Source: DATHBR01 sp036389955 (GTDB lineage: Bacteria > Myxococcota > Myxococcia > Myxococcales > Myxococcaceae). From it: a DNA stretch of 8,946 nt. Of the stretch, positions 1-6,886 are shown piece by piece (the first letter of the stretch is position 1; every line of letters begins with the position of its first letter). Made by a program: the position numbers and the translations under genes. Under the pieces are notes generated by a model. It saw only the letters and a program-made list of their open reading frames with translations. It had not been told where the DNA came from and did no database searches. Location of the stretch: the NCBI GenBank assembly GCA_036389955.1, contig DASVVJ010000547.1:1-8946 (forward strand). Reading direction: 5' to 3'.

Positions 1-9
1 CTTGAGCAT
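1..9 (-). CDS. Start of an unidentified gene, cut by the window edge
   Basis: Only three codons are visible (ATG CTC AAG, Met-Leu-Lys), so no product can be named. The start is credible because a perfect AAGGAG Shine-Dalgarno lies at 23-18 on the minus strand, eight bases before the ATG at 9. It begins 35 bases after the stop codon of the MMPL-LolA gene, on the same strand, so it is probably the next member of that operon. In other bacteria MMPL plus LolA-like pairs are often followed by an outer-membrane or DUF1302-type protein, but nothing visible here tests that. Confidence 0.55.
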
Positions 10-44
10 GGCCGCGGCTCCTTGAGCACTGCCAACGGGGGCTG

Positions 45-3000
45 TCAGTTCGAAGCCATCCGCTCTGGAGTGAAGTCCGCCGGGCTCTGCGCGGTGCGCA
101 GGTCCACGGAGTCGACGAAGAAGAAGCTGCTGTGCTTCTTCTGCTTGTCCCAGACCTGCAGCCTGGTGGCGATCCACGCGCCGTCCAGCTGCTTGGCCTC
201 ATTGAGGCGGAAGACCTTCTGCAGGGTGCCGGACGCGTCATAGAACTTCAGCTGCTGCGCCAGGAAGCTGTCCTTGCGCACCCATGCCTCGATCTTGCTG
301 TAGCGCTCCTTGTCCTTCGGGGTGGACACGATCTGGTAGCAGTCCACGCCGTCCAGCTTCACGTCCGCGAGCTTCTGGTGCGAGGCGGTCTTCAGGTCCT
401 GGTATTCGAGATCCGCATAGCTCACGTCGCTGCCCATGAAGGCTCCGCTCTTCTGGGCGCCAGAGATGCGGCGGCTGCGCTTGAGGGCCGGCAGGTACAC
501 GAACAGCTCGTCCTCCTTGCCCTCTCCGTGCTCGAGCATCAGAAACGCACTGCCCTGGACGTCCGCTGGAGCGAGGAACCGGATGAGGCTGCGGCTCTTG
601 CCCTCGACATCCACGGTGCGGGTGACGAAGCGCCGCTCACGCTTGGCGCCCCCGTCCGGCTGGAGCACGAGCCGCATCTCCGCCACGCCCTGCTTGAAGC
701 CCACCGTATTCCCGTCGGTCAGCCGGGCGATGATCTCCTGGGCGGTGAGTTCGGCGGCGCCCGCCGGCGCCGGGGCCAGCAGGGCGCCCACCCCCAGCAG
801 CACCACCAGGAGTTTGATCGAGCTGCCCGGAGCGCTCTTGCTCTCGACGCCCGGCGCGGCGGGCCCTGGCTCCACGTGGACGACCGCGGAGGGCGCCGCC
901 CCGGTGCTGGCCGGGGAGGGCGCGGACACACCCCGGACGAGCCACGGACCCACGGCGAGCAACAGATTGGGCATCAGCATCAGCTCGCAGATGACGGCCA
1001 CCACCATGGTGACCGCGACCAGGAGCCCCAGACTGGTGATGGGCTCGAACCGGGACAGGAGGAAGGCGCCAAACCCCAGCGACAGACAGAAGGCGTTGAA
1101 GATCATGGGCTGGCCAACAGTGCTCAGCGCGTGCTCGATCGACGCCCGCACATCCCGGCTCTCCACCAGCTTGGCGCGGAAGGTGGTGATGAAGTGGATG
1201 GTGTCATCCACCGCCATGCCCATGGCGATGCACCCGGTGATGCTGGTGCCGGCATTCAGCGTCAGGCCCGTCCAGCCCAGCAGCGCGTAGTTGAACGCGA
1301 TGGGCAGCGTGTTGGGAATCATCGCCATCAGGCCGAGCCGGATGGAGCGTGAGACCACCATCATCACCAGGCCAATCAGCCCCATGCTCAGCAGCAGGCT
1401 CTGCCACAGGCCGTTGGTGAACTGCAGGCTGGTCTTCGCGGAGAGATAGCCCGTGCCCGTGAGCCGGGCGGAGACCTGGCCGTCCGAGAAGCGGGTGGCC
1501 AGGTAGTCGTTCACCTCCAGCGAGAACTTCACGATCTCCTCGGAAGACAGCAGGTGTGAACGCATGATGAGGTTGGCCTTGGTGTAGTCGCGGGTCACCA
1601 GCGAATCGAGCCCATCGGACTCGTAGAGCAGCAGCGTCTGCGCGACCGCGGGGCGCGAGTCGGGAACCCGGTACGCCGCCGGATCTCCGTCATTCAGCGC
1701 CCGGTTCATCATCTTGAGCAGATCCACGTACGACAGCGTGGTGTCCACGCGCTTGTGCGAGGCCAGGTGCTGCTGCAGCGCTTCGATCCGGGCCAGTACG
1801 GCGGGCTCCTGCAGGCCTCCCTCCTCCTTGGCTTCGATGACGATGTTGAAGGGCGTGAGGCCCACCAGATTGTGGTTCACGAACCGGGCGGTCTGCGAGG
1901 TGTCCGAGTGCTCGGGGAACCAGGAGATCGCATCGGTCTCGATGCGCATCCGGCTCACCCCGTAGGCGCTGCTGGCGATCATGAGCACGAGGACGAAGGT
2001 GGCGGTGGCACGGCCACGTGGAGAGGTCAACGCGGGCAGCAGCCTCACGGGCTGGAGGCGATGGGCCAGCACGGCGGCGCGAGAGGGGGGGCGGGCGCGC
2101 AACGGCAGGACCGCGGCCAGCGCGGGAAGGAAGACGAGGGCGACCACGGTCGAGGCCATGACTCCCAGCGCCGCGAACGTGCCGAACTCGGCAATCGCCT
2201 CGACGGGGTTGAACCTCAGGCTGATGAAGCCGATGGCCGTCGTCAGACCCGACAGGAAGATTCCAGATGCCGAGTGCCCGAGCGCTTTTCGCACCGCGCT
2301 CAGTCGATCCGGCTCGGTCTCCAGGGCCTGGAAGATCGCCGACATGACGTAGATGCCGAAGGTGGTCGACACGGCGATGATCATCAGGGGCAGGGCGTTC
2401 GAGATCATCGAGATGGAGACGCCTGCCAGCCCCAGATTGCCCATCGAGAACAGCAGTGACAGCACCAGACCCACCAGGGGGAGGATGACGCCCGCGGGGC
2501 GCCCGAAGGCGAGCATCAGCAGCAGCGCGATGACTCCGAAGGCGAGCGGCAGCAGCAGGCCCAGGTCATTCTCCATGTACCGGGTGATGTCGACCTGGAC
2601 CACGGGCCAGCCCGTCAGCTTGTACTGGTTGGCACCCACCTCGGCGTCGAGCAGCTTCTTCAGGTCGCTGACCAGCTGGCCCTTGACCTTGACCTCGACT
2701 GCGCCGCTGGAGGGCTTCAACCGGGCGACGATGGCGGACATGGAGCCATCGAGCGACACGATGCTGCGGCGCAGGAACGCGTCCTGGAGGGCGAACTGGC
2801 GAAGCTGCTCCATGGTCCAGCCGTCCCGTACCTTCTGCATGACGTGGGGGAAGCTCAGCTCGCCGTCCGCGCCGGTGATGACCTCGTAATTCGTGAGGCT
2901 GTAGACCTCGTCCACGGCCTCGGTCTTCTCGAACTGCCGGGTGAGCTTGTCGATGCGCTCCAGGTAGGCCGGCTGGTAAATGCCTCCCTCATGGGGGATG

Positions 3001-3209
3001 ACGGCCATGATGAGGTCATCGGAGCCGAACGTCTTGCGGGCCTCGTCGTGGAAGAGCCGGTCCGGATCATTCTTGAGCATGATGCGCTCGATGGAGCCGT
3101 CGAGCACCAGCTTCGAGAGAGCCACCCCGTAGACGCCCAGCAGCGCCAGCAGCAAGGCGATGACGAGCCACCGTCCCTGGACGATGGCCCCGTAGATCTT
3201 CTCCCCCAT
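45..3209 (-). CDS. MMPL/RND-family permease fused to a C-terminal LolA-like domain
   Basis: A 1054-residue inner-membrane transporter, probably proton-driven, moving a lipid, lipoprotein or other hydrophobic cargo toward the periplasm or outer membrane; the substrate is unknown. It has the two-fold RND layout: a helix at about 13-35, a periplasmic loop to about 212, five helices at about 215-368, a helix at about 401-418, a second periplasmic loop to about 603, then helices at about 605-752. The second half carries the helix-10 motif GMAVDDTIHF (664-673). A Pro/Ala-rich linker (about 760-797) leads to one more hydrophobic segment (798-818, ending APAGAAE, like a signal peptide). Residues about 820-1054 match the LolA-like family (outer-membrane lipoprotein-sorting type; PF17131 expected): RFLAPADVQGSAFL, YLPALKRSRRISG, GAFMGSDVSYADLEYQD. 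The ATG at 3209 is preferred over an upstream TTG at 3260 because AAGGAG (3225-3220) lies ten bases before it. These two parts are usually separate adjacent genes. Confidence 0.9.
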   Translation of the reverse strand: MGEKIYGAIVQGRWLVIALLLALLGVYGVALSKLVLDGSIERIMLKNDPDRLFHDEARKTFGSDDLIMAVIPHEGGIYQPAYLERIDKLTRQFEKTEAVDEVYSLTNYEVITGADGELSFPHVMQKVRDGWTMEQLRQFALQDAFLRRSIVSLDGSMSAIVARLKPSSGAVEVKVKGQLVSDLKKLLDAEVGANQYKLTGWPVVQVDITRYMENDLGLLLPLAFGVIALLLMLAFGRPAGVILPLVGLVLSLLFSMGNLGLAGVSISMISNALPLMIIAVSTTFGIYVMSAIFQALETEPDRLSAVRKALGHSASGIFLSGLTTAIGFISLRFNPVEAIAEFGTFAALGVMASTVVALVFLPALAAVLPLRARPPSRAAVLAHRLQPVRLLPALTSPRGRATATFVLVLMIASSAYGVSRMRIETDAISWFPEHSDTSQTARFVNHNLVGLTPFNIVIEAKEEGGLQEPAVLARIEALQQHLASHKRVDTTLSYVDLLKMMNRALNDGDPAAYRVPDSRPAVAQTLLLYESDGLDSLVTRDYTKANLIMRSHLLSSEEIVKFSLEVNDYLATRFSDGQVSARLTGTGYLSAKTSLQFTNGLWQSLLLSMGLIGLVMMVVSRSIRLGLMAMIPNTLPIAFNYALLGWTGLTLNAGTSITGCIAMGMAVDDTIHFITTFRAKLVESRDVRASIEHALSTVGQPMIFNAFCLSLGFGAFLLSRFEPITSLGLLVAVTMVVAVICELMLMPNLLLAVGPWLVRGVSAPSPASTGAAPSAVVHVEPGPAAPGVESKSAPGSSIKLLVVLLGVGALLAPAPAGAAELTAQEIIARLTDGNTVGFKQGVAEMRLVLQPDGGAKRERRFVTRTVDVEGKSRSLIRFLAPADVQGSAFLMLEHGEGKEDELFVYLPALKRSRRISGAQKSGAFMGSDVSYADLEYQDLKTASHQKLADVKLDGVDCYQIVSTPKDKERYSKIEAWVRKDSFLAQQLKFYDASGTLQKVFRLNEAKQLDGAWIATRLQVWDKQKKHSSFFFVDSVDLRTAQSPADFTPERMASN

Positions 3210-3341
3210 GATCAGCTCTCTCCTTGGACAGACGCCCTGGGTAGCCCAGTGAACATACAACGAACGCCTCGCGAGGGGCTTGCCCGGTCAGTCCCCACAC
3301 TGCAGGCGCGCAGAGCAGCAGGAGGACGCAGAGGGGCCTCG
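3210..3341 (-). other. 132-base gap between the MFS and MMPL genes
   Basis: The gap holds the Shine-Dalgarno AAGGAG for the MMPL gene (3225-3220) and a 10-base palindrome CCTCGCGAGG (3267-3276). I found no convincing -35/-10 pair; AT-richer TTGTATGTT near 3260-3252 could be a -10 but has no matching -35. No U-tract terminator follows the MFS gene, so read-through from the MFS gene into the MMPL gene is plausible. Another minus-strand frame through the gap encodes a signal-peptide-like stretch starting at GTG 3345, described as a finding. Confidence 0.5.
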
Positions 3342-4550
3342 TCACCCGGCCATTCCTGCCATGTCCCGAGACGTGGGGCTGGGGAGCGGATGGAACGTGA
3401 GCAGTACGTACACGGTGCCCACGGCGCACAGCGCGGCGGCCAGCAGGAAGTGCCCCGCGTAGCCGAGCGCCTGCGCCGAGAACCCGCTCACCGTGGCGGC
3501 CAGGCCCGTGGCGATGACCACCACCGAGGCCTGCACGGTGTAGTCGGCGCCCGCGTGCTCGGGACGGCACTGCTCCATCATCACCGTGAAGAGCGCCGCG
3601 GTGGCCATACCGCTGGCCAGGTGCTCCACGCCGCAGACCACCGCGAGCACGGGGAGCGAAGCGCCGCCCGCCGCCAGCGCGTAGAGCAGCACGGCTCCCA
3701 TCTGGAGCACACCGAAGAGGATGAGCGCGCGCCGCCGCCCGAGCCGGTTGACGAGCGCGCCCCCCAGCAGCGCGCCCAGCAGTCCCGCGGTGAAGCCCAC
3801 GCCACCGAGCATCCAGCCGATCTGGGTGAGGCTCAGCCTGGCATCCGTGAGGAAGGTGCGCAGCATGCCGGTGGCGAGCGCCTCGCCCGCCTTGTAGAGC
3901 AGCAGCAGCAACAGCCAGCTCCCGGAGCCGGGCCGGCGCAGCCACCAGCCCAGGCTCAGGCTCTGCCGGGCCGGGGCCTCGGACGGAGGCTCGCGGTACA
4001 GGAGCACGGGCAGGGTGGCCACGAGCAGCATCGTCCCGAGGCTCAGCAGGGTGGGGCTCCAGCCGGCCGCGTCGAACACCACGAGCATCAAGCCGCCGCC
4101 GAGAATCATCCCCACCCGGTAAGCCGCCACCTGCACGCCGTTGCCCAGGCCCATCTCCTGGGAGCTGAGCAGGTTCACCGCCAGCCCATCCGTGGCCACG
4201 TCCTGAGTGGCCGCCAGCAGATTCACCGCCAGCACGGCGGCCAGGAGCAGTGGAGTGCTGAGGCCCTCGGGCACGGAGAGCAGCAGCAGCACCCCCGCCG
4301 ATAGGAACTGCAGCGGCAGGATGTACCCCCGGCGCCGTCCCAATTGCTGTGAGCCATACCGGTCCATCAGCGGAGACCAGAGGAACTTGAGCGCCCACGG
4401 CAGCGCGAGCAGGTGCGTCAGCCCGATGTCGGGCAGGGACATGCCCTGCTTACGCAGCAGCACGGGCAGTGCTTGGGTGAAGAACCCGAACGGCAGCCCC
4501 TGTGAGAGGTAGAGGCTCGACAGCAGGCCCAGCTTCGTCGTGGTCCTCAT
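3342..4550 (-). CDS. MFS transporter, AmpG/RhtX-like (PAT family)
   Basis: A 402-residue polytopic inner-membrane protein with about 12 hydrophobic segments. Family marks include SQGLPFGFFTQALPVLLR (16-33), ALKFLWSPLMDRYG (53-66), QDVATDGLAVNLLS (116-129), a basic loop NRLGRRRAL (268-276) between later helices, and ADYTVQAS (335-342). These resemble the AmpG muropeptide permease and the RhtX/FptX siderophore importers; at 402 residues it is nearer the RhtX/FptX size than the longer AmpG proteins. The substrate cannot be decided: muropeptide, siderophore or drug are all possible. The ATG at 4550 overlaps the tetR stop (ATGA) and has GGAGG four bases upstream (4559-4555), so translation is probably coupled to tetR. 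A longer upstream frame exists but lies inside tetR and is rejected. The product is likely controlled by the upstream TetR protein. Confidence 0.88.
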   Translation of the reverse strand: MRTTTKLGLLSSLYLSQGLPFGFFTQALPVLLRKQGMSLPDIGLTHLLALPWALKFLWSPLMDRYGSQQLGRRRGYILPLQFLSAGVLLLLSVPEGLSTPLLLAAVLAVNLLAATQDVATDGLAVNLLSSQEMGLGNGVQVAAYRVGMILGGGLMLVVFDAAGWSPTLLSLGTMLLVATLPVLLYREPPSEAPARQSLSLGWWLRRPGSGSWLLLLLLYKAGEALATGMLRTFLTDARLSLTQIGWMLGGVGFTAGLLGALLGGALVNRLGRRRALILFGVLQMGAVLLYALAAGGASLPVLAVVCGVEHLASGMATAALFTVMMEQCRPEHAGADYTVQASVVVIATGLAATVSGFSAQALGYAGHFLLAAALCAVGTVYVLLTFHPLPSPTSRDMAGMAG

Positions 4551-5158
4551 GTCGCCTCCACCGGGCCCGCGGCCCCATCGAGCAGCCCCGCGGCCATGCT
4601 CTTCACGGTGCTGGCCGCTGAACCGGGCGGCACCAGCCCCGGCACGGACGCGGCGAGCACGAAGTAGCCCTGAATGGCCGCGAAGAGTCCGGCGGCCACC
4701 GCCCGCGCCCTGGCCTTGCCCGTGACCGCGCTGACCAGCTCCTCCAGGTGCCCGAGGTCCGCGCGCACCGCCTTCTCGTAGAGGGCGCGCACCTCGGGCT
4801 GCCGGATGGCCTCCGCGCTGATGGTGACCCAACTGGCCACCGAGGCGGGATCCGCATCCGGGCCCATGGCCAGGAACGCGTCCAGGAACGCATCCACCCG
4901 GGCTCGCCCGTCCTCGCCCTGCACCCGCGAGAGCCGCGCCGCCACCCGCTCGCGCACCCGCGCCGTGAGCTGCTCCACCAGCGTCAGCAGGATCTCCTGC
5001 TTGTCCTTGAAGTGGTAGTGCACCAGCCCGGGGCTGAGGCTCGCCGCCTTTGCGATCTCCGCCACCGAGGCCCGCTCGTAGCCACGCTCGGACATGACCC
5101 GCAGCAGCCCCGCGACGATCTGCTGGCGGCGCTCCTCGGTGTTGGATGGACGGCCCAT
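4547..5158 (-). CDS. TetR/AcrR-family transcriptional repressor
   Basis: A 203-residue DNA-binding regulator of usual TetR length. The N-terminal domain (about 8-58) contains the helix-turn-helix ASVAEIAKAASLSPGLVHYHF followed by KDKQEILL, a classic TetR signature. The C-terminal ligand/dimer domain looks BetI-like (TetR_C_6 expected): SWVTISAEAIRQPEVRALYEK at about 109-129. The ligand is unknown. The ATG at 5158 has a GGAG ribosome site at 5169-5166, seven bases upstream. The gene lies just below a 34-base inverted repeat that covers its probable promoter, so it most likely represses itself and the MFS gene, with which it overlaps by four bases. Whether control extends to the MMPL gene 132 bases further down is inference. 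Confidence 0.93.
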   Translation of the reverse strand: MGRPSNTEERRQQIVAGLLRVMSERGYERASVAEIAKAASLSPGLVHYHFKDKQEILLTLVEQLTARVRERVAARLSRVQGEDGRARVDAFLDAFLAMGPDADPASVASWVTISAEAIRQPEVRALYEKAVRADLGHLEELVSAVTGKARARAVAAGLFAAIQGYFVLAASVPGLVPPGSAASTVKSMAAGLLDGAAGPVEAT

Positions 5159-5167
5159 GGCGCGGCT

Positions 5168-5201
5168 CCGCTTAAATTGGTTGTGTAACCAATTTAAGCG
5201 G
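5168..5201. promoter_or_regulatory. Probable TetR operator: 15-base perfect inverted repeat
   Basis: The left arm CCGCTTAAATTGGTT (5168-5182) and right arm AACCAATTTAAGCGG (5187-5201) are exact reverse complements separated by GTGT. It ends nine bases before the tetR start and is strikingly AT-rich against its surroundings. It covers the predicted -10 box, the expected transcription start and the edge of the Shine-Dalgarno, as expected for an autorepressor site. It is unlikely to be a terminator for apt because no U-rich tract follows on the minus strand. Confidence 0.85.
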
Positions 5202-5219
5202 GCCGGAGCGGGACGTCAA
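5191..5219 (-). promoter_or_regulatory. Predicted sigma-70-type promoter of tetR
   Basis: On the minus strand TTGACG (5219-5214) matches the -35 consensus at five of six bases. It is followed after 16 bases by TTAAAT (5197-5192), or after 17 bases by TAAATT (5196-5191), each matching the -10 at four of six. Transcription would start near 5185, in the centre of the inverted repeat, giving a leader of roughly 27 bases with GGAG before the ATG. It should drive tetR and the MFS gene. It is a consensus match only. Confidence 0.65.
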
Positions 5220-5224
5220 TGTGC

Positions 5225-5761
5225 TTACAGGGTGAGCAGGGTGCGCACGCGGTCGGCGCCCAGCCGCTTCGCGCCATCGAGGAAGCCCAGCACCATGAGG
5301 AAGCTGAAGCCCACCACCTCGCCGCCAATCTGCGCGGCGAGCTTCGCGGTGGCCTCGGCGGTGCCGCCAGTGGCCAGCACGTCATCGACAATGACGACGC
5401 GCTCACCCTTGAGCACGGCGTCCTGGTGTATCTCCAGCCCGTCGGAGCCGTACTCCAGCGAGTAACGCTCGGCGACGGTGCGGTGGGGCAGCTTGCCGGG
5501 CTTGCGCGCGGGGACGAAGCCCGCGTTGAGCGCCAGCGCCACGGGCGCGCCGAGGATGAAGCCCCGGGCCTCCACGCCGATGACCTTGGTGACGTGCTGG
5601 CCGCGGAACGGAGCCGCCATGGCGTTGACGACGCGGCCAAAGAGGACCGGGTCAGCGAGCAGGGGGGTGATGTCCTTGAAGACGATGCCGGGGCGGGGGA
5701 AGTCCGGCACATCGCGCATGCGGGCCATGACTTCATCGACCAGGGTGATGTCGGGGTTCAT
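5225..5761 (-). CDS. apt: Adenine phosphoribosyltransferase
   Basis: A cytoplasmic purine-salvage enzyme that joins adenine to PRPP to give AMP and pyrophosphate. At 178 residues it is the normal Apt length. Visible marks are DFPRPGIVFKDITPLL (20-35), GVEARGFILGAPVA (62-75), the flexible loop with RKPGKLP (86-92), YSLEYGSD (100-107, holding the likely catalytic Glu103), and the PRPP-binding loop VVIVDDVLATGGT (122-134). The start ATG at 5761 overlaps the upstream dehydrogenase stop (ATGA) and has GGAG (5773-5770) eight bases before it. A longer frame extends upstream but is out of register with the dehydrogenase gene and is a shadow. The gene appears complete. Confidence 0.97.
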   Translation of the reverse strand: MNPDITLVDEVMARMRDVPDFPRPGIVFKDITPLLADPVLFGRVVNAMAAPFRGQHVTKVIGVEARGFILGAPVALALNAGFVPARKPGKLPHRTVAERYSLEYGSDGLEIHQDAVLKGERVVIVDDVLATGGTAEATAKLAAQIGGEVVGFSFLMVLGFLDGAKRLGADRVRTLLTL

Positions 5762-6744
5762 GTGAACAGCTCCGGGTTGACGCAGTGGGGCGGACGCCGA
5801 CCATCCAGCGCCGCGAGCAGGTTGTCCACGGCCATCGACGCCATGCGGCCCCGGGTGGCATGGCTGGCGCTGGCGATGTGCGGCGCAATCAACACGTTGG
5901 GCAGCTTCAGCAGCGGGCTGTCCATCGGCAGGGGCTCGGGCTCGGTGACATCCAGCGCGGCGCCGCCCAGGTGTCCACGGGCGAGCGCCTCGATGAGCGC
6001 GGCCTGGTCCACCACGGTGCCTCGCGCGGTGTTGATGAGCATGGCCCCTTGCTTCATCGCGGCCAGCTCCGCGCGGCCCAGCCAGTGCCGCGTCTCCGGA
6101 GTGAGTGGCACGTGCAGGCTCAGGAAGTCCGACTGGGCCAGTAGGGTGGCCTTGTCCACGCGCCACAGCCCCAGCTCCGCCTCCAGCTCCGGCCGCGCAT
6201 GGCGGTTGACGTACAGCACCCGCATGCCGAAGCCCCGGGCCCGCCGCGCCATGGCGGCGCCAATCTGCCCCAGCCCGGCGATGCCCAGCGTCGTCCCGTG
6301 CACGTCCGCGCCCAGCAGCAGGGTGGGGGACCACGTTCGCCACTTGCCCGCGCGCACGTACGCATCCGCTTCGGCCACCCGGCGCGCCAGGCCCATGAGC
6401 AGCGCGAAGGCGAAGTCCGCCGTCGTCTCCGTGAGCACGCCTGGCGTGTTGCCCACCGGAATCCGACGCGCGGTGCATGCCGCTACATCGATGTTGTCGT
6501 ACCCTACCGCCACGTTGCTGACTGCCCGCAGGGAGGGCGAGGCCTGCAGCAGAGGCCCGTCTACCCGATCGGTCAGGAGGGTGATGAGCCCATCCACTGT
6601 CCGTGCGTGCTCCAGCAGGGCCTCGCGAGGAGGAGGTAGCTCGTCCTCCCACACCCGCAGTTCCACATGGTTGCTCAGCCGGCTGAGGGCCTCTCCAGGA
6701 AGCTGGCGGGTGACGAAGACGCGAGGGCGGACGTGTGGGGCCAT
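5758..6744 (-). CDS. D-2-hydroxyacid dehydrogenase, glyoxylate/hydroxypyruvate reductase type
   Basis: A 328-residue cytoplasmic NAD(P)H enzyme expected to reduce glyoxylate to glycolate and/or hydroxypyruvate to D-glycerate. It opens RPRVFVTRQLPGEAL (6-20), typical of D-glycerate dehydrogenases. Also visible are NVAVGYDNIDV (77-87), the Rossmann loop GLGQIG (157-162), and the expected catalytic trio Arg241 (NTARG), Glu270 (DVTEPEPLP) and His289 (APHIASA). The end of the second beta strand reads VNRHARPE (179-186); Asn-Arg there, rather than an acidic residue, hints at NADPH preference (inference). I chose the ATG at 6744 because the family normally starts close to RVFVTR; an in-frame GTG at 6765 would add seven residues. 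Neither start has a strong Shine-Dalgarno. Its stop overlaps the apt start by four bases, indicating co-translation. Exact substrate is not proven by sequence. Confidence 0.9.
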   Translation of the reverse strand: MAPHVRPRVFVTRQLPGEALSRLSNHVELRVWEDELPPPREALLEHARTVDGLITLLTDRVDGPLLQASPSLRAVSNVAVGYDNIDVAACTARRIPVGNTPGVLTETTADFAFALLMGLARRVAEADAYVRAGKWRTWSPTLLLGADVHGTTLGIAGLGQIGAAMARRARGFGMRVLYVNRHARPELEAELGLWRVDKATLLAQSDFLSLHVPLTPETRHWLGRAELAAMKQGAMLINTARGTVVDQAALIEALARGHLGGAALDVTEPEPLPMDSPLLKLPNVLIAPHIASASHATRGRMASMAVDNLLAALDGRRPPHCVNPELFT

Positions 6745-6886
6745 GGTGTCCGTTGATGATCTCACAGCCGCGTGCTGTCCGGAGCAGGGTCTGCTCCGAT
6801 CTGAACGGGCAAATCATTCCCGTCCACGCGGCGACCCATCACTGTGGTATGGCAGGGGATTCCCCCCGTCTGGGCCTTCGCGACTC
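6745..6886. promoter_or_regulatory. Divergent intergenic region between the dehydrogenase and SNF2 genes
   Basis: About 142 bases that should contain promoters for both divergent units. I see no -35/-10 pair good enough to name on either strand. It contains the 8-base inverted repeat at 6780-6798 and a weaker one, ACAGC (6764-6768) with GCTGT (6774-6778). The SNF2 reading frame stays open right through it, so part could be coding if the SNF2 gene starts further upstream. Confidence 0.4.
6780..6798. repeat. Short inverted repeat, 8-base arms
   Basis: CGGAGCAG (6780-6787) and CTGCTCCG (6791-6798) are exact reverse complements around a GGT loop. It lies 36 bases before the dehydrogenase start, in the leader or promoter of that gene, and could be a small operator or RNA hairpin. 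No U tract follows, so it is not an intrinsic terminator. Confidence 0.45.

Noticed and set aside
3267..3276. Palindrome CCTCGCGAGG in the gap before the MMPL gene
   Set aside because: Ten bases of self-complementary GC-rich sequence are common by chance here, and no T run or promoter is attached to it.
2844..4304. A 486-codon plus-strand open frame across the MMPL and MFS genes
   Set aside because: It spans two well-supported minus-strand genes and their gap, is Gln/His/Arg-rich and has no domain signal. It is a shadow.
3067..4398. A 443-codon minus-strand frame overlapping the MFS gene in another register
   Set aside because: Most of it is the alternate frame of the transporter. Only its final part, after GTG 3345, is worth noting and is reported separately.
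5168..5201. The palindrome as an intrinsic terminator for apt
   Set aside because: The minus strand after the second arm is GC-rich and has no T run. Its position over the tetR promoter fits an operator much better.
5762..6817. Long upstream extension of the apt frame
   Set aside because: It reads through the dehydrogenase gene out of register. Apt has a normal-length start at 5761 with its own ribosome site.
6850..6866. A sigma-54-like site (TGGCAGGGGATTCCCC)
   Set aside because: It has the GG element, but ten bases later there is CC instead of the required GC.
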